Assembly (NCBI GenBank): GCA_026393275.1
Contig: JAPLAM010000010.1
Location: 1-64,000, forward strand
Source: Arthrobacter sp.
GTDB taxonomy: Bacteria > Actinomycetota > Actinomycetes > Actinomycetales > Micrococcaceae
Direction: 5' to 3'
DNA length: 64,000 nucleotides
In this document: positions 41,102 to 50,527 of the stretch, one piece after another
How the letters are laid out: the number at the start of each line of letters is the position of its first letter
How positions within the stretch are numbered: position 1 is the first letter of the stretch
The notes under the pieces: generated by a model
The model's database searches: none
What the model was told of the DNA's origin: nothing
What the model saw: the letters and a program-made list of their open reading frames with translations, nothing else
Made by a program: the position numbers and the translations under genes

Positions 41102-41715
41102 TTGGCAGGCTCTTCCACCACATCGAACGCGACGACAGAGGCGGGGTTAGCACTGGCGAAGAACGGGTTTTCCCACGCTGACCGGACCTCGGGCTTGAGC
41201 TTCTTATCCGTTGCCACCCGGTATGTGTTCGCCGAGATGGAGGGCGTCGTCAACCAGTTCAGGCACTACGTCCAAGACGGGGAGCTTGACAGGGAACTTC
41301 TCGCGCTCACCGCCGACCCCGTGGCCTACAACAGTATTCCCAGCCTGCTGGACGGAAAATATGTCTACACGACTGACCACGTGGAAATCCGCGGTGTGCT
41401 CCATACGCTCTTCTCCGACCAGTCTGCATTGACCTACATCAACGACGCGCTCAAGGACTCGACCGCTGCTCAACTCCTTATTCAAAATGAGGACTCGTAC
41501 ACGGACTTCCACGAGCACCAGCGGTCCACCGTCGACCGGCTGGGGTTGGGTTCCGGCCGCCGGCGGTTCAATCATTTGCAAAGTACACGAACGCAGTACT
41601 GGTGCCCAGCGCGCAAGCGCGCCAGAGCGGTGTTTTCTACCCGGTAGATGGTCAATTACTCGTCGCCGAGATCGTCCGCCAGCCTTCCGTCCTGGTCCAG
41701 AATCGCCGGCGATGA
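41102..41715 (+). pseudogene. Orphan gene with apparent frameshift, directly upstream of the SIR2 gene
   Basis: Frame 1 reads protein-like to about 41560 (...DFHEHQRSTVDRLGLG); a third frame then continues AVQSFAKYTNAVLVPSAQARQSGVFYPVDGQLLVAEIVRQPSVLVQNRRR* to 41715. Confidence 0.45.
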
Positions 41716-41765
41716 GAACGAGCTGGCGTGGTCAGTGCCAGTAACATTGAACCATCAGAAGAACA

Positions 41766-44700
41766 ATGTGGATCACGTCGGACGTTGAACTGCCCATGGA
41801 GCTGGTGGAGGCCCACTCTGCCGGCGATTTGGTGCTATTCGTTGGGGCCGGCGCATCCAGAAATCCTCCTTCCAGTCTCCCGCTGTTCGATGAGCTGGCT
41901 GAACAAATCGGAGTTATGGCTCGGCGGCCCTACCCCGGTAATGGCGTCGCCATAGACCGTTACCTTGGCGAGCTACTCGACGGGTTCGACGTCCACAAAC
42001 ATGTGAAGAGGCTAATCGACAGAACCGAGTCGATCCCCAACGAGAGCCACAAAGCTCTGGTCCGCCTTGCTGCCGCATCGGAAACGACCCGAATCATCAC
42101 CACTAACTTTGATGATCATCTGCAAACGGCTGCCGACGATGCCGCAACAGATCTCGGCGACATCTATTTCTCTCCCGCACTCCCAGTAGGCCGGAACTTC
42201 GAGGGGCTAGTCCACCTCCACGGCTCAATCAATCGGCCGGAACTTGAACTCATCCTCACGGACCATGACTTCGGGCGGGCTTATCTGACGGATGCATGGG
42301 CTACGCGATTCCTGCGCGAAGTTTTTGACCACTTTGTTGTTCTGTTTGTTGGTTTCAGCCACAACGACCCGATCATGAACTACCTCGGGATGGGGCTTCC
42401 TTCGTCCACCCGACGGTTCATACTCACTGACCTAGCCGAGGACCCCCGTTGGAAGAGGCTCGGAATCACGCCGGTCGCCTACCCCAGTGCGGACAATCAC
42501 GCCGCGGCCGCGCGCGCTTTAGATGAATGGGCGAAGCGCGCATCAATGGGCCGGTTGGACCATAGCGCGCGCATCCGGGACATCGTCCAAGGTGGTCCGC
42601 CCAAGAACCCTGTCGAGATGGACTATTTGTCCAACATTCTCGAAGACCCCAACGGGGCACAGGTATTCGCGGAATCCGCATCTGGTGTGAGCTGGCTACC
42701 ATGGCTGGAGACCCGGGAGGTCTTCTCCTCTATTTTCAATACCAACATGACCAGGGCGCCTGATAGCGCGCTCAGGGAGGCGAGCACTGTGCTGGCGCAG
42801 TGGTTCTGCGAAAACTACATCAGCGACGTGGCGCACCAAGCCGCTGCCCTCAATCTCGTTCAGCGCACCGGCCAACAGCTCTCTCCGCAGCTGGCGTCCG
42901 CCGTGCCTTGGGCGATACGAACGCTTGCATCGAAAGATCACGCCGCCGCGCGACGATGGCAGGTTCTGCTGACCACATCGACCGCAGGATACAGCGCCCC
43001 ACCGTCCCTTGATCGGTATCTTTGGGCCCATGGTGCAGATACCGAGAAGCCTGATCTGCTTCCCCTGCGCCTGGGTCTTCGCCCCTATTTGAACCTGCGG
43101 CCTGACTACTGGGGTGCCGCCTTCAGCGGCGATTCTGGAGTCGAGGGCGTCCCGACAGCCGAGCTCGCTTGGCCCATCACCAAATACGCAGCAAACGAAT
43201 ACTGGCAGAGACTCAAGAAATGGGATGTAGCTCTCGACCACCGGATCTGCTCATTGTTCGAGAATTCGCTTCTCACTGCGCACGAGCTCCTCGACGCGTG
43301 GGCGCCGCAGAGGGGAGGAAGCGGGACGCTTTCATTTGGACGTTCTGCCATCGAACCACATCCGCAAGACAAGTTCAGGGAAGTCATCGATGTACTCATC
43401 GATGGATTGCGCGACTGCGGCCAAGAACTCGTCACCTCGGATCCGCGTATCGTCGACCGCTGGTGGAGCATCGACTACCCGATCTTTCGCCGACTTGCCG
43501 TGCACACGCTTGGCTCCGCTCCCTTGCTCGACTCAACGGAGAGAATCCAATGGTTGCTCGACCACGATCTAATCTTCGACTTCCACACTAAGCACGAGAC
43601 ATTCGCCGTGCTGGGCGCGGCTGTCCAAGCAGGTAGCCCCAAAGTGAAGTGTGCGTTGCTTGAGAGAATTGAACAGGGCCCTGGGTTCGACGACGAAGTC
43701 GATCCGAGACACACGGAGTACATGAAGTACAACATTCTGACGTGGCTTACGACGGCCGACACGTCCTGGACAGAGGCCGCTGCAGCTCTTGGTGAATTGC
43801 AGAAGGCTAACCGCGATTTTGCACCACGCCCGCACCCCGATTTCGACCATTGGTCCGAGTCCGGGGTCTGGGGCGGCACCCCGCCGGCGTCCGGTGAGGA
43901 GTTCAGGCAAATGATCCGTGACGAAGGGGCTGACGGCGCTGTGAGGTGGCTCCTCGACCAGGACTACTCAGAACGGGACTTTGACCAACCGACATGGGAT
44001 GATGCGCTCGGGCTGCTCCGCTCCGTAGCCGAGTCAGAGCCTTCCGTCGCTCTCGATCTCTGGAGTTCCCCGGCCCTCACAGCGGACGACCGCGTCGTGG
44101 ACATGCGATGCGCCCTAATTGATGGATGGTCCAAGACGATTCTCAGCGAGGTCGCACTGGAGGTGGTTGAGGTGGTCGCCAACCTCGCAGCGGTCGGGGA
44201 TGCAGCCCGACCGGTCTCAGACTTTCTCCTTGCCCAACTCGATATTCAAGCCGACAACGCAGACTCTGAGATTACTGTCCGGCTACGGGCAATTGCACAG
44301 CGGCTCTGGAAATCTCACAGCGACTCTTTCACTCATGACGACGAGTTTAATTCAGTGAGCCTCTCGCTGAATTCGTGGCCTGGAAGGCTTGCCTCGTACT
44401 GGGTCCGGGAAATTGGGCGCCGCTGGAAGTCCGATCCTGACCACTGGTCCGGCCTCAACGAGCACGAACGCGACGCGTTGCTACCGCTATTGCAAGGGTC
44501 CGGCCCGGTGTTGGACGCTACGCGTCCTGCCTTGGCGGGAGAAGTATTCTTCCTGTTCGCAGCAGACCCCGATTTCACGGTGGAAAATATTTTCCCCTTG
44601 TTCGCCACCCCGGGGCTGCAAGGGCAATCCTGGGAGCCGTACCTCTACCACCCACGGTGGAATAACAAGTTCCTTGAACGGGGCTTTCTCGGTCTAATTG

Positions 44701-45305
44701 TTCAGGCTTACTCGCGGGTTGATGAGTTTTCAGGCAGCACTCTTTCCTCACAATACTGGGGGCTGTTGGCGTCGGTTCTCACTTTCTCCGACATTACCGG
44801 GGAACTGCGCATCGAATTCCTTGACCAGCTAGTGCTAGATCACGACGGGCAGCACGTTGCTCACTTCATCGATCACCTCTTCGTCCTGCTCGAAGGTCAG
44901 GACACCGACCAAGCGGTCCAGTCGTGGGACGCGTGGATCGGTTCCTACGTCCAGAGGCGCTTCGATGGGCAACCCAGGCGGCCGGATCCTGAGGAACTTG
45001 AGGCCTGGGCGGACCTCGTACCGCTCTTGGGCGACCGGGTCCCGGAGGGTGTCAACGTTGTGCTGACGCGAGGAGTCGGGTTCCGTTCAATATTCCGATG
45101 GGACGGAGTCTCCGTTGCCAACGTCCTCGCACATGCCCAACCGCTGGCGCGCTACCTCATTCACAGACTTGAAAACTCATCCGAACTCGGCGATGCGGCC
45201 AAGAGCGATGTATCGGAAGCAATCAAGGCCGTCGTGGCACAACTAGATTCGAACTTGCGAGATCGTTTGGTCAAAGCGGCAGCGCACCACGGAATATTTC
45301 TCTAA
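41766..45305 (+). CDS. Large SIR2-domain protein, candidate defence-associated sirtuin
   Basis: 1179 aa; LVLFVGAGASRNPPSSLPLFDELAEQIG, IITTNFDDHL, LVHLHGSI, FVGFSHNDPIMNYL; long C-terminal region. Confidence 0.88.
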   Translation: MWITSDVELPMELVEAHSAGDLVLFVGAGASRNPPSSLPLFDELAEQIGVMARRPYPGNGVAIDRYLGELLDGFDVHKHVKRLIDRTESIPNESHKALVRLAAASETTRIITTNFDDHLQTAADDAATDLGDIYFSPALPVGRNFEGLVHLHGSINRPELELILTDHDFGRAYLTDAWATRFLREVFDHFVVLFVGFSHNDPIMNYLGMGLPSSTRRFILTDLAEDPRWKRLGITPVAYPSADNHAAAARALDEWAKRASMGRLDHSARIRDIVQGGPPKNPVEMDYLSNILEDPNGAQVFAESASGVSWLPWLETREVFSSIFNTNMTRAPDSALREASTVLAQWFCENYISDVAHQAAALNLVQRTGQQLSPQLASAVPWAIRTLASKDHAAARRWQVLLTTSTAGYSAPPSLDRYLWAHGADTEKPDLLPLRLGLRPYLNLRPDYWGAAFSGDSGVEGVPTAELAWPITKYAANEYWQRLKKWDVALDHRICSLFENSLLTAHELLDAWAPQRGGSGTLSFGRSAIEPHPQDKFREVIDVLIDGLRDCGQELVTSDPRIVDRWWSIDYPIFRRLAVHTLGSAPLLDSTERIQWLLDHDLIFDFHTKHETFAVLGAAVQAGSPKVKCALLERIEQGPGFDDEVDPRHTEYMKYNILTWLTTADTSWTEAAAALGELQKANRDFAPRPHPDFDHWSESGVWGGTPPASGEEFRQMIRDEGADGAVRWLLDQDYSERDFDQPTWDDALGLLRSVAESEPSVALDLWSSPALTADDRVVDMRCALIDGWSKTILSEVALEVVEVVANLAAVGDAARPVSDFLLAQLDIQADNADSEITVRLRAIAQRLWKSHSDSFTHDDEFNSVSLSLNSWPGRLASYWVREIGRRWKSDPDHWSGLNEHERDALLPLLQGSGPVLDATRPALAGEVFFLFAADPDFTVENIFPLFATPGLQGQSWEPYLYHPRWNNKFLERGFLGLIVQAYSRVDEFSGSTLSSQYWGLLASVLTFSDITGELRIEFLDQLVLDHDGQHVAHFIDHLFVLLEGQDTDQAVQSWDAWIGSYVQRRFDGQPRRPDPEELEAWADLVPLLGDRVPEGVNVVLTRGVGFRSIFRWDGVSVANVLAHAQPLARYLIHRLENSSELGDAAKSDVSEAIKAVVAQLDSNLRDRLVKAAAHHGIFL

Positions 45306-45433
45306 CTGCAGTATGCCGGGGCGGTCCACCGGCAGCACCCGTGCGTGCAGCAGGCGCTGGACGCACGGGTGCTGCACGGCATCGACCTCGTCGGCGTCGG
45401 CCAGCTCGGGAGACAGGCGTCTGCGAGAGTGGC

Positions 45434-45559
45434 GAAGTCGGACAGCGTCCGTTTCCCGGCTTCCGGCTTGTAGACCGCATACGCGGAATCGTCCCCGCTG
45501 GAGACCTGGACGAGGAACGTCTGGCTGCTGCGGCGCGGGATGCGTCCGAGCAGTTCATG
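45434..45559 (-). pseudogene. Remnant of an SCO1664-family (PI3/4-kinase-like) gene
   Basis: Minus-strand frame reads HELLGRIPRRSSQTFLVQVSSGDDSAYAVYKPEAGKRTLSDF, then loses similarity. Confidence 0.5.
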
Positions 45560-45780
45560 CTGCCTTCGTTGAACAGTGTCAGCTCCCGGCCGGACATCGG
45601 CTGCCCCAACTCACGGCGCCCTCAGCCCGCTGAGCGGCTCCGACATCGAGTTCACCATCAGCACCGCTGGCCCTGGCCGTCCACGAGCGAGATGGCCGGC
45701 ACCGAGCCGGGACAGATAGCCGTAGGACGCAGTGCCCGCCGGTCGGCGCCAGTCGAGTACTGCCAGTTCCGGCTCGCGCG

Positions 45781-46797
45781 CTATAAAGCGACGCCGTGCC
45801 GTCGGTGACCGAGCACCAACTCGGCGACGGCTGCTTCGGAGGCGGCCGAGAATGGTCCGAAGCGCCCCTCGACGGCCCACCCGGTCTCCTCTTCGATGAG
45901 ATCGGCGTTGATCCCGGCGCCGGCCATGACACCCTCAGCCGCCGCGGTGATCACCTGAGCCATCAGATTGGACACATTGCCCGCCGCATACACGCCGCGG
46001 ACGGCCGTCGCACCCATCGCGTCTGTCTCAATATACCGACCTGCGCCCGACGGGTGCAGCTGGGAACTCAGCCCGAGGGATTCCAGAAGCGCGGACCGAG
46101 CCTCCATCCGTGTTCCCACCGCCAGGGCCTGGACGTCGAACGATGAGCCCAGGCGCAGCGTAACCCCCGTGAGGACGCGGTCGGCAGCGTCAACAGAAGC
46201 CACGGCGCCGTCAATGACCGTTACGGACCGGGCGGCCAGCTTGTCCCACTCCTCGTCGGTGGGTTCCACGGCGTCGTTGAGGAAAAGAGTGATTTCCGGG
46301 GACCACTGCCGGAACAACAGCGCCTGATGGACGGACAGCGGGCCCGTGCCCAGCACGCCAATCCGTTGCCCGCGGATTTCCCAACCATGGCAGTAGGGGC
46401 AGTGCACCACGCCTTTTCCCCATTGTTCCCGCAACCCATCGACCGGAGGCAGTTCGTCCGTCAGGCCGGTGGTGACCAGGAGGCGCCGGCCGCAGAACCG
46501 GCGGCCATCTCCGAGAATCACTTCGAACCCATCGGGGGTTCGCCGGGCCGAGACGGCTTCGCCTTCGATCACGGTTGCCCTGTAGGAGAGTACTTCGCTG
46601 CGTCCGATGGACAGGAGCTCCCGGGGGTTCACACCGTCTCTGGAAAGAAATCCGTGCACACCGGCCGCGGGAGCGTTGCGCGGAGTGCCGGAATCGATGA
46701 TCAACACCGAGCGCAGCGCCCGGCTCAATGTCGTGGCCGCGCTGAGCCCCGCCGCGCCGCCACCAACAATCACAACGTCATACCGCGTGGTGTCCAT
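45781..46797 (-). CDS. NAD(P)/FAD-dependent oxidoreductase, thioredoxin reductase-like
   Basis: DVVIVGGGAAGLSAATTLSRA; VVHCPYCHGWEIRGQRIGVLGTGP; GVYAAGNVSNLMAQVITAAAEG. Confidence 0.92.
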   Translation of the reverse strand: MDTTRYDVVIVGGGAAGLSAATTLSRALRSVLIIDSGTPRNAPAAGVHGFLSRDGVNPRELLSIGRSEVLSYRATVIEGEAVSARRTPDGFEVILGDGRRFCGRRLLVTTGLTDELPPVDGLREQWGKGVVHCPYCHGWEIRGQRIGVLGTGPLSVHQALLFRQWSPEITLFLNDAVEPTDEEWDKLAARSVTVIDGAVASVDAADRVLTGVTLRLGSSFDVQALAVGTRMEARSALLESLGLSSQLHPSGAGRYIETDAMGATAVRGVYAAGNVSNLMAQVITAAAEGVMAGAGINADLIEEETGWAVEGRFGPFSAASEAAVAELVLGHRRHGVAL

Positions 46798-46918
46798 ACT
46801 GAGCTGTCCTTCGTCGCATCCTGAGAGTTCGCCGCCAACGTCCCCTGGCGGTTACTCCAGCTTGTATCGCATGATCAAGTTTTGACAAACATGATTGCTG
46901 TTATGGCAAACTGAGTGC

Positions 46919-47503
46919 ATGGAAACTGATCTTGACGATGTTCTCGGGGCCGTCGGACCCCGGCTCCGGGCGCTCCGTACGGAACGGAACCTCACCCTGG
47001 GAGATGTGTCTTCCGCCTCCGGAGTGTCGGTCAGCACCCTGTCGCGACTGGAATCCGGCCAGCGCAGGCCTAACCTCGAAATCCTGCTGCCCCTCGCGAG
47101 GCTCTACGGGGTTCCCCTCGATGACCTGGTCGGCGCGCCGCCCACCGGGGATCCGAGAATCCATTTACAGCCCATCACGCATGCCGGCATGACGGCCCTT
47201 CCGCTCACGCGCCGGCCCGGCGGCCTGCAGGCCTTCAAGATGGTGCTCGACGGCGATGCGCGCGGGGCGGAGCCCGACCCGCGTGTTCACGAAGGCTACG
47301 AATGGCTCTACATCCTCAACGGACGGCTACGTCTGGTGCTGGGCGACAAGGACTTTGAACTCCGCCCTGGCGAAGCCGCGGAATTCGACACCCGCACCCC
47401 GCACTGGTTCGCCAGCGCTGACGGCAGACCCGTCGAGTTCATCAGTCTCTTTGGACAGCAGGGCGAGCGGATGCACGTGCGGGCGCGGCCCAAGACGACA
47501 TAG
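46919..47503 (+). CDS. XRE-family regulator with C-terminal cupin
   Basis: LRALRTERNLTLGDVSSASGVSVSTLSRLESGQRRPNLEILLPLAR HTH; cupin HEGYEWLYILNGRLRLVLGD...LRPGEAAEFDTRTPHWF. Confidence 0.93.
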   Translation: METDLDDVLGAVGPRLRALRTERNLTLGDVSSASGVSVSTLSRLESGQRRPNLEILLPLARLYGVPLDDLVGAPPTGDPRIHLQPITHAGMTALPLTRRPGGLQAFKMVLDGDARGAEPDPRVHEGYEWLYILNGRLRLVLGDKDFELRPGEAAEFDTRTPHWFASADGRPVEFISLFGQQGERMHVRARPKTT

Positions 47504-47566
47504 CGGCAGAGGCCCGACGGGTGTGGCTCCTGACAGGGCGCTGAAGCAAGGCCGCGCCCGAGGTGC

Positions 47567-47851
47567 CTAGGGCTCGACGAGCATCAGCATTGTTTCCGGA
47601 CGGACGCCGTCGAACTTCATCGCCTCGGCTGCCTCTGGCGACTCCATAATTCGCTGGAACGTGTCCACATAAACCGTCGAGGCTCCAGTCCGAGTGTCGG
47701 CGCCGGTGCCTTCCAGGATCCTGTCGTTAAGTGTGCCCCGCCAGAGCGGGTTGAGATCCAGGCCGCTGGTATCTGCGGTGATCTCGATCTGGTCCAGGAG
47801 ATACCGGGCGGCGAGCTCCTCTGCCACGCAACTGGGACAGAAATCTGACAA
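47567..47851 (-). CDS. Small hypothetical protein
   Basis: 94 aa MSDFCPSCVAEELAARYLLDQIEITADTSG...; no recognised family. Confidence 0.4.
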   Translation of the reverse strand: MSDFCPSCVAEELAARYLLDQIEITADTSGLDLNPLWRGTLNDRILEGTGADTRTGASTVYVDTFQRIMESPEAAEAMKFDGVRPETMLMLVEP

Positions 47852-47858
47852 AAAAGGC

Positions 47859-47891
47859 TTGACACATGGAATCTAGAATCTAGACTCTAGG
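47859..47891 (+). promoter_or_regulatory. Promoter/operator of the mhp-like operon
   Basis: TTGACA at 47859 followed by tandem heptamers ATCTAGA-ATCTAGA-CTCTAGG (47871-47891) over the predicted -10. Confidence 0.5.
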
Positions 47892-47928
47892 GAAGCGCCC
47901 AATGGAGGTCGCTGCAGAGAGGATTTCG

Positions 47929-48870
47929 ATGTCACTTGCACTTGCCGCGCTGTCACATGCTCCGTCGTTTGGAAACGTTGACCCGGGCGGGACGATTTTT
48001 GCCGAGATCAACGAAGCGATTGCCGATGTACGGTCCTTCGTCGAGGACTTCAACCCGGACGTCACCGTTATCTTCGGCCCCGATCACTTCAACGGCGTCT
48101 TGTACTCGATGATGCCTCCGTTCGCTATCGGTGCGCAGGCGGTCGGCGTGGGGGACTACGGGACGTCGGAAGGTCCGCTCCCGGTCGACTCGGAAGTGGC
48201 ACGTGAACTGCATGCGCTGACCATCGCGCAGGGGATCGACATCGCCCGTTCGGAACGGTTGGAGGTCGATCACGGCGTGATGCAGCCGCTGGAGTTCCTC
48301 TTCGGTGCGGGATTCACCCGTCCGTTCGTGCCTATTTTCGTAAATGCGCTTGGCAAGCCCCTCACTCCCATGTCTCGTATTCGGATGATGGGTGAAGCCA
48401 TAGGCCGGGCGGCCCAGCAGCTGGACAAGCGCGTGCTCCTGGTGGCTTCCGGAGGTTTGTCGCATAACCCCCCGATCCCCGTGTATGACGGTTCGCCTGA
48501 GCCGATTCAGCAGCGCCTTGTTTCCTATTCGCCGTCGAAGGCGGACCGGGCGGCCCGCGAGGGCAAGATCATTGAGGGCATCCAAGCCATTGCCGATGGC
48601 CGCGCCTCGAGTGCGCCCCTTAACACTGAATGGGACCAGAAGCTGCTTGACGTGTTCCGTTCGGGGTCCCTGACCGAAGTCGACAGCTGGGACAACGACG
48701 AGTTCATCGCCGAAGGTGGCAGTGCCGCTCACGAGATGCGTTCCTGGATTGCAGCCTTCAGCGCCCTGTCCACCGTGGGCGACTACAACATGGTGGTCGA
48801 CCGATACTGGCCCGTCCGGACCTGGGGCGCCGGGTTCGGCATCACAGCGGCCATCCCCAACGCAGTATGA
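47929..48870 (+). CDS. mhpB: 3-carboxyethylcatechol 2,3-dioxygenase-like (LigB-type extradiol dioxygenase)
   Basis: ALSHAPSFGNVDPGG; VIFGPDHFNGVLYSMMPPFAIG; VDHGVMQPLEFLFG; LLVASGGLSHNPPIP; collinear with MhpB. Confidence 0.92.
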   Translation: MSLALAALSHAPSFGNVDPGGTIFAEINEAIADVRSFVEDFNPDVTVIFGPDHFNGVLYSMMPPFAIGAQAVGVGDYGTSEGPLPVDSEVARELHALTIAQGIDIARSERLEVDHGVMQPLEFLFGAGFTRPFVPIFVNALGKPLTPMSRIRMMGEAIGRAAQQLDKRVLLVASGGLSHNPPIPVYDGSPEPIQQRLVSYSPSKADRAAREGKIIEGIQAIADGRASSAPLNTEWDQKLLDVFRSGSLTEVDSWDNDEFIAEGGSAAHEMRSWIAAFSALSTVGDYNMVVDRYWPVRTWGAGFGITAAIPNAV

Positions 48871-49727
48871 GCCAGAAGACAATGTGGGAGCAGATCGCGG
48901 ATCTGCCCCACACCCTTGAATATGTGCAGGTGGGGGAGTGGAACACGCGCGTCCTGTCCGTCGGTGCGGGGGAGGAGACGCTGGTCCTCCTCAACGGCAC
49001 CAGCGGCCACATCGAAGCGTGGACCCACAACATACGGGTACTGGCCCAAAAGTACCGGGTCATCGGATACGACTATCCGGGGCACGGCTATTCGACGCTT
49101 GCCGAGGCCGACCTGGAAATCCCGGACTACGAGGCACACTTGCTCGAACTCCTCGACGTGCTCGGACTGGATCGGGTGCACCTCATCGGGGAGTCCCTGG
49201 GCGGGTGGATAGCGATCAAGTTCGCTGCGCACCACCCCGAGAGGCTGCGCAGCGTTGTCCTCAGTGCACCCGGCGGCCGAATGATCAGCAATAGCTCGAT
49301 GGCCCGGGTAAGTCCGGTGAGCCGGAAGGCTGTCGAGGAGCCGACGTACGGGAACGTCAAGGCCCGACTCCAAGTGGTCATTCACGATCCTGAGCAGATC
49401 ACCGATGAGCTCGTCGAGGTCCGTCGGTCCATTTATGGGCGCCCCGGCTTCATCAAGTCAATGGAGCACATCATGGCGCTCCAAGTGCCCGATATCCGTG
49501 CGCGAAACCAGGTCACCAAGGAAGATTATGCGGCCATCCCCGTGCCGGCATTGCTCGTGTGGACCGACCACGAGCCAACTGGTGGCGTAGCGACGGGCGA
49601 GACTCTGGCGGCAGCAATACCGGACGGTGAATTCGTGTTGATTCGCAACGCCGCCCATTGGCCGCAGTGGGAGGACCCCACCACCTTTAACGACAAGACA
49701 CTCGACTTCCTCCGCAGAAAGGCCTGA
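48867..49727 (+). CDS. mhpC: Alpha/beta hydrolase, meta-cleavage product hydrolase (MhpC-like)
   Basis: VLLNGTSGHIEAW; YDYPGHGYS; LIGESLGGWIAIKFA; ATGA overlap with mhpB. Confidence 0.88.
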   Translation: MSQKTMWEQIADLPHTLEYVQVGEWNTRVLSVGAGEETLVLLNGTSGHIEAWTHNIRVLAQKYRVIGYDYPGHGYSTLAEADLEIPDYEAHLLELLDVLGLDRVHLIGESLGGWIAIKFAAHHPERLRSVVLSAPGGRMISNSSMARVSPVSRKAVEEPTYGNVKARLQVVIHDPEQITDELVEVRRSIYGRPGFIKSMEHIMALQVPDIRARNQVTKEDYAAIPVPALLVWTDHEPTGGVATGETLAAAIPDGEFVLIRNAAHWPQWEDPTTFNDKTLDFLRRKA

Positions 49728-49732
49728 AGCAG

Positions 49733-50527
49733 ATGTCGGACATCCTCAGGGAGATCGCTGGAGATCTCTACAACGCGCGCACACTGCGCACCCCAATCGA
49801 GTTCGTGCGCCATCGCCTGCCGGACAACGACAAGGATGCGGCCTACCGCATTTCCGAGCTCGTGACGCAGCGGCGGGAAGTCGCAGAAGGCCGCTATCGC
49901 GTCGGCCGCAAGGTGGGCCTGACCAACCCGATCGTTCAGGAGCGCGCCGGGGTGGACGAGCCCGACTACGGAATCATCCTCGACGACATGACGTTTGAGT
50001 CGCCGATTGAGCGGCCGGCGTCAGCGTACTTCCACCCGAAGATCGAAGCCGAGATTGCCTTCGTCCTGAAGTCCGACATCCTGGATTCGGACTTGGCCTC
50101 GGTCGAAGCCGCCATCGATTACGTCACGACGGCCATGGAACTGGTGGATAACCGCTACTTCAGCTACAAGATGGGCATCGTTGACACGATCGCCGACAAC
50201 GCAGCCTGCGAGGGCATTGTCACCGGACAGGTTCGCGTCCCCTACGGCGAAATCGACCTCAAACAGGTCGAAATGGTCTTGTACCGGGGAGAGGAAGAAC
50301 TGACGCGCGGCATCGGGGCGAACGTCATGGGCGATCCCATCAACGCGATCCAGTGGCTGGCCGAAACCTCCCTGAGGATCGGCAAGCCCCTCCGGGCGGG
50401 TGAGATCCTGCTCTCCGGGTCCATTGGGCTGATCGTTGACTGGCATCCCAACGTTACGTACACCGCCAAATATTCGCACGGGCTGGGAAGCGTCGTTGCA
50501 TATCTGACGGAGGCCGTCGATGCGTGA
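49733..50527 (+). CDS. mhpD: 2-keto-4-pentenoate hydratase family (MhpD-like)
   Basis: GRKVGLTNPIVQERAGVDEPDYGIILDDM; FHPKIEAEIAFVLKSDI. Confidence 0.9.
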   Translation: MSDILREIAGDLYNARTLRTPIEFVRHRLPDNDKDAAYRISELVTQRREVAEGRYRVGRKVGLTNPIVQERAGVDEPDYGIILDDMTFESPIERPASAYFHPKIEAEIAFVLKSDILDSDLASVEAAIDYVTTAMELVDNRYFSYKMGIVDTIADNAACEGIVTGQVRVPYGEIDLKQVEMVLYRGEEELTRGIGANVMGDPINAIQWLAETSLRIGKPLRAGEILLSGSIGLIVDWHPNVTYTAKYSHGLGSVVAYLTEAVDA

